A stretch of 35,665 nt of DNA, taken from JBBIOI01 sp037443425 (GTDB lineage Bacteria; Desulfobacterota; BSN033; UBA1163). A program made the translations under genes and the position numbers. Positions 32,782 to 35,665 of this stretch are shown here, piece by piece. Under the pieces are notes generated by a model that saw only the letters and a program-made list of their open reading frames with translations, was not told where the DNA came from and did not search any database. The stretch lies in contig JBBIOI010000019.1 of the NCBI GenBank assembly GCA_037443425.1, forward strand, positions 1-35,665, in the 5' to 3' direction. Numbering within the stretch: position 1 is the first letter of the stretch; every line of letters begins with the position of its first letter.

Positions 32782-33423
32782 CTATTCTCCCTCCTCTTTC
32801 CCCTCTTCCTCCTTTGTTAAAACACCTTCAGCAGGTATTTCCTCCTTAGCCTTCTCTTCAACTGTCGGTGGTACAACGGTTGCAATAGTCAGGTTTGGAT
32901 CAGATATTATCTTTATCTTATCCAACTTTAGATCCTTTACATGAATAGAATCCCCTATCTTTAATGAACTTACATCTACATCAATCCTTTTCGGTATGTC
33001 TCCAGGTAAACATTCTATCTCAATTGATCTCCTAATCTGTTCAAGGATGCCACCAAGTTTTGTCCCCTCTGCTTTACCAATCAGGTTCAAAGGAACTTCA
33101 ACCCTGAGGGTCTCATCCATTGCAACCTCATAGAAATCTGCATGAAGTATATCCCCATTTAAAGGATTTATTTGAACATCTTTCAACATAACAACTTTCC
33201 TATCCGAGTCTCCATTCTTCTTTAAATCGATTTCGATAATTACATTCTCTCCTGCTTCTGTCTGAAGCGTCTTTTTTAATGATTTTACATCTACAGAGAT
33301 TGGTATACTTTCTGTTTTTGGACCATAAAAGATAGCAGGAACAAAGCCTTTAGCCCTTAATTTCCTTGCTACCCCCTTTCCTGTCTTATTTCTTAGCTCT
33401 GCTACTAACAATGGCCTTTCCAT
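32782..33423 (-). CDS. rplY: Ribosomal protein bL25 (CTC form)
   Basis: 213 residues. The N-terminal domain (LLVAELRNKTGKGVARKLRA, then GFVPAIFYGP) binds 5S rRNA; the longer C-terminal beta domain (VEVPLNLIGKAEGTKLGGI, ECLPGDIPKRIDVDVSSLKI) marks the TL5/CTC form as opposed to the short E. coli L25. The tail is very acidic. It stands between prs (24 bases upstream) and pth (six bases downstream), the usual arrangement. Confidence 0.95.
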   Translation of the reverse strand: MERPLLVAELRNKTGKGVARKLRAKGFVPAIFYGPKTESIPISVDVKSLKKTLQTEAGENVIIEIDLKKNGDSDRKVVMLKDVQINPLNGDILHADFYEVAMDETLRVEVPLNLIGKAEGTKLGGILEQIRRSIEIECLPGDIPKRIDVDVSSLKIGDSIHVKDLKLDKIKIISDPNLTIATVVPPTVEEKAKEEIPAEGVLTKEEEGKEEGE

Positions 33424-33447
33424 ATTTTTAACTCCTTATCTTTTTTG

Positions 33448-34422
33448 TTAAACAAAAAGGCAACTTACAGATTCATCTTCATAAATCCTTCTAATTGCCT
33501 CTGCTAATAACTGAGATATTGAAAGAACTTTAATCTTCTGGCATTGCTTTGCTTTATCCCTTAAGGGAATTGTATCTGTGACAATTATCTCTTTAATAGG
33601 AGATTCCATAATTACATCTATGGCATTACCTGAAAGAACAGGATGTGTACAACATGCATAGACAGCCTTTGCACCTTTCTCCATCAGTGCATATGCTCCT
33701 CTCGTTAAAGTTCCACCTGTATCAACCATGTCATCAACTAAAACAGCTACCATGCCGCTTACATCCCCAATGATATTCATGACTTGTGATACGTTTGGTG
33801 CATCCCTCCTTTTGTCAATTATTGCAAGTGATGTGTTTAGTCTCTTGGCATATGCCCTTGCCCTTTCAACCCCACCAGCATCCGGAGATACAATTACAAT
33901 GTCATTCTTTATTGTTTTAAGGTACTCTAACAGCACGGGCGCTGCAAAAAGATGATCAACTGGGATGTTAAAAAATCCTTGAATTTGGCCTGCATGAAGA
34001 TCGACTGTTAAAATACGAGATGCGCCTGCTGTTGTTATAAGGTCTGCAATCAACTTTGCAGAGATTGGGGCCCTGGGCGAAACCTTTCTATCCTGTCTTG
34101 CATACCCGTAATACGGCAAAACCGCTGTAATCCTTTCAGCCGATGCCCTTTTTAAGGCATCTATCATGATTAAAAGTTCCATCAGATTATTATTTACGGG
34201 ACTACATATCGATTGGATTACAAATACATCCATTCCTCGAACACTTTCATCAATCTCAACATTGATCTCACCATCACTAAAATTCTTTACAACCGATTTT
34301 CCTATAGGTGTCTTTAGATGTTCACAAATCTTTTGTACCAATTCTGGATTGGAATTGCCAGTGAATATTTTCAACCAAGATAAATCATCATCTTGTTTCT
34401 TTAAATACCTTTTTTTAACCAT
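33448..34422 (-). CDS. prs: Ribose-phosphate pyrophosphokinase
   Basis: 324 residues. It makes PRPP from ribose 5-phosphate and ATP; pyrE and purF in this window use PRPP. FSDGEINVEIDESVRG, PYYGYARQDRKVSPRAPI, the VDLHAGQIQGFF metal-binding segment and the PRPP loop VLVDDMVDTGGTLT are complete. About 16 residues precede the usual start (LKIFTGNSNPEL), giving a lysine-rich N-terminus. Only a weak AAGAGA lies upstream, so a TTG within SWLKIF is possible. ispE, a frequent upstream neighbour, is absent. It heads prs-rplY-pth-hppA. Confidence 0.95.
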   Translation of the reverse strand: MVKKRYLKKQDDDLSWLKIFTGNSNPELVQKICEHLKTPIGKSVVKNFSDGEINVEIDESVRGMDVFVIQSICSPVNNNLMELLIMIDALKRASAERITAVLPYYGYARQDRKVSPRAPISAKLIADLITTAGASRILTVDLHAGQIQGFFNIPVDHLFAAPVLLEYLKTIKNDIVIVSPDAGGVERARAYAKRLNTSLAIIDKRRDAPNVSQVMNIIGDVSGMVAVLVDDMVDTGGTLTRGAYALMEKGAKAVYACCTHPVLSGNAIDVIMESPIKEIIVTDTIPLRDKAKQCQKIKVLSISQLLAEAIRRIYEDESVSCLFV

Positions 34423-34844
34423 AGCTTAAATCTCTTAATAAAAATTTTTGGCCTGGGCATTAGAACCTCTATGTAATCCTAATAATTTCAATAACTTAAC
34501 TTATTTTTTATGTGTTGCTTGTGCAGACAACATCAGACAACATCCATGATTCATTTTTGAAATTAGAAACGCAACCATCTTGCCCCCAATTTCTCCTTAA
34601 CGAAAAATTATATTACCATATATTTTTAATAACTTCAATCTGAAATTAAAGAAATTAAACTTACTGTCAATCACTTTTGAGTACTCCTTTCTGGGATATT
34701 TTCTAACCAGGCAAAGTAGCAGATTGCAGGTGTGTTGTTTAAGAAGTTTTAAATGGAAGCTCTCATTTGTTAAAAATCGTCAAAATTGTGAGGCAGTTAT
34801 GAGCTGTCTGCACAAACCTTTTTTACAACCAGACGTTTTTATTA
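34423..34844. other. Non-coding stretch upstream of prs
   Basis: No gene could be supported here. The part next to prs (34423-34500) should hold its promoter, but I could not pick convincing boxes. A 10-base tandem duplication CAGACAACAT lies at 34524-34543. An 11-base inverted pair TTGTGCAGACA (34519-34529) and TGTCTGCACAA (34805-34815) flanks the rest. Confidence 0.5.
34519..34815. repeat. Possible remnant element bounded by 11-base inverted repeats
   Basis: TTGTGCAGACA at 34519-34529 and its exact complement TGTCTGCACAA at 34805-34815 enclose about 297 bases without a supported gene. The size fits a MITE-like remnant and the neighbourhood contains other mobile-element debris. The match is short enough that chance remains possible. 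Confidence 0.3.
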
Positions 34845-35064
34845 TTACTTTTCGAGCCGTTCCGCTACCCACACTTTGTTATGGATTGTCGAGATACACT
34901 CAACCTCTTAGCTTCTTTATCCAATAAGTGAATCATCCACAAAGGGAAATCTATATTCACTCGTTTCTGTTCTTGATGGGGTCTCCTTGCTTTTGACATA
35001 TTGAGGTATTTAGAAATATCCTCTATGCCTCATCAAATTTCTTGTCAAACTCACGAGCTTTCAT
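34845..35064 (-). pseudogene. Frameshifted BrnA-like (ribbon-helix-helix) antitoxin
   Basis: The ATG at 35064 gives MKAREFDKKFDEA and then a TAG at 35023. In another frame it continues EDISKYLNMSKARRP, then KRVNIDFPLWMIHLLDKEAK and RLSVSRQS. A second shift restores KVWVAERLEK before a TAA at 34845. The joined peptide is the typical BrnA/CopG-like antitoxin: the FDKKFDEGEDVSKYLD-type opening followed by a VNIDFPxWM...LGVSRQSLIKVW ribbon-helix-helix. A two-base gain (or one-base loss) near 35025 and a one-base loss near 34888 break it. GGAGGAGG stands upstream of the ATG. It follows the BrnT remnant, in the normal toxin-antitoxin order. Confidence 0.8.
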
Positions 35065-35069
35065 ATATC

Positions 35070-35228
35070 TCAACCTCCTCCAATCACCAAAAACCTTAAT
35101 TCATCACTTGTCTTTACTGGAATCTCAATAAAGTCTGGATCATCCCATAACTTCTGAGCCTCATAAAAATCAATACCATGTTTCTCCTTATTTCTTTCAC
35201 TTTTTTTGGGGTCGAACTCAAAATCCAT
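35070..35228 (-). pseudogene. Truncated BrnT-like toxin
   Basis: 52 codons from the ATG at 35228 to a TGA. MDFEFDPKKSERNKEKHGID, then FYEAQKLWDDPDFIEIP and DELRFLVIG match the first half of BrnT, a RelE-fold ribonuclease toxin of about 90 residues. The sequence stops after VIGGG, where the family continues with the strands that carry later catalytic residues. About 40 residues are missing and it cannot make an active toxin. TATAAT lies about 15 bases upstream of the ATG. The antitoxin remnant starts five bases downstream. Confidence 0.75.
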
Positions 35229-35275
35229 AGTATAATTATTATACCTTAAATATACCTAATTTCAAATAAATGAAT

Positions 35276-35614
35276 TTAATTAACAGTGGTTGGAATCTTC
35301 CTCAAAGGATAGTCGTAGAGAAAGTTAGATATATTAACCTTTGCTAATTCTAAAGGAATTAACAGATTATGATTCTTAATCCGACTACAACTAAAAGGAT
35401 GAAATCGATAATCCATAATCAAAAGCTTAAGAGAATTCCAGGCAGTCTCAAAAGATTCAAACCCGTCTGTATCCTCAATCTTTCGACAAAGGAGTGAAAC
35501 CTTCGGATCTGTTTCCTATCTCTATTATTCTCTTTTCTGAGGTTCTTCCCATACTTCCTGATCCGAATGGATTTACAATTAAGACACCCCTTTTTTTCCA
35601 ACCATTAACATCAT
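35276..35614 (-). pseudogene. Transposase remnant with internal deletion and frameshifts
   Basis: An N-terminal piece (about 35601-35490) reads KKGCLNCKSIRIRKYGKNL followed by RKENNRDRKQIRRFH, like the zinc-ribbon start of many IS transposases. In a different frame the rest, to the TAA at 35276, reads DGFESFETAWNSLKLLIMDY, then RFHPFSCS and LLIPLELAKVN, which resembles the extreme C-terminus of DDE transposases (a GFKSFE-AW...F-YNFH...SPLELAG pattern). The catalytic middle is missing. A further frameshift in the A/G run near 35591 separates it from the likely ATG ATG start at 35614. The IS family cannot be named. Confidence 0.6.
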
Positions 35615-35665
35615 TATCCTAATCTCACTTTTATAATACCATAAAAAGGAGGATCAACTAAAATT

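Noticed and set aside
34724..34927. A 67-codon plus-strand frame
   Set aside because: It runs antisense to the BrnA-like remnant and part of the non-coding stretch, has no ribosome binding site and no recognisable motif.
35419..35601. A 60-codon minus frame as a complete small gene
   Set aside because: Only its first part is zinc-ribbon-like; the rest loses similarity where another frame picks up transposase C-terminal sequence, so it is part of a frameshifted remnant.
1..35665. CRISPR array, prophage or integrated plasmid
   Set aside because: No regularly spaced repeats, no phage structural, integrase or replication genes were seen; the only mobile debris is at 34.5-35.6 kb.

Overview
The window is a 35.7 kb, AT-rich (roughly 35-40% G+C by eye), densely coded stretch of a bacterial chromosome. 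Gene order and content suggest a Gram-negative anaerobe of the Desulfobacterota/Nitrospirota kind: xseA-xseB-ispA-dxs-tlyA, a DUF4416 gene beside yicC-gmk-rpoZ, prs-rplY-pth, a GTP cyclohydrolase IB, and a PurF with iron-sulfur ligands. The taxon is an inference from gene content. No rRNA is present. Most of the window is housekeeping; two clusters and one decayed corner are not.

Layout. 1-2874 (minus): a three-gene operon of a MoxR-like AAA+ ATPase with a four-cysteine insert, a free-standing GXGXG (FwdC/GltB C-terminal-like) beta-helix protein, and an edge-truncated protein with an HxxxH motif. I do not recognise this combination. 3018-10557 (minus): xseA, xseB, ispA, dxs, tlyA, DUF4416, yicC, gmk, rpoZ, tightly packed and often overlapping. 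10674-13287 (plus): glycerate 2-kinase, queD, folE2 and a tRNA-Pro(CGG) whose 5' end overlaps the folE2 stop codon. 13289-14347 (minus): rtcA. 14384-14652: a nested palindromic repeat. 14653-16849 (plus): an MBL-fold hydrolase and purF. 16891-20867 (minus): argF, a hydantoinase-like gene, pyrB, pyrE. 21080-21298 (plus): a small membrane protein with its own promoter and terminator. 21356-23055 (minus): ychF and a TPR protein.

23235-29811 is the most interesting region. On the plus strand a diadenylate cyclase (DAC domain behind a pyruvate-kinase-C-like domain) is followed by trehalose-6-phosphate phosphatase. Converging on them from the minus strand are three genes: a trehalose-6-phosphate synthase fused behind a membrane sensor and HAMP-like linker, an MscS-type channel with a duplicated C-terminal DUF5752-like domain, and a TreT-like trehalose synthase. 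This reads as an osmotic-stress island joining tension sensing, extracytoplasmic sensing, c-di-AMP synthesis and two routes to trehalose. The functional link is inferred from architecture and adjacency.

29812-34422 (minus): prs, rplY, pth and a K+-dependent-type membrane pyrophosphatase. 34423-35665 is a decayed region with a frameshifted BrnT/BrnA-like toxin-antitoxin remnant and a transposase remnant. Three genes (xseA, glycerate kinase, rtcA) have promoter-like boxes placed so that transcription would start at or next to the initiation codon and lack a ribosome binding site, suggesting leaderless transcripts.
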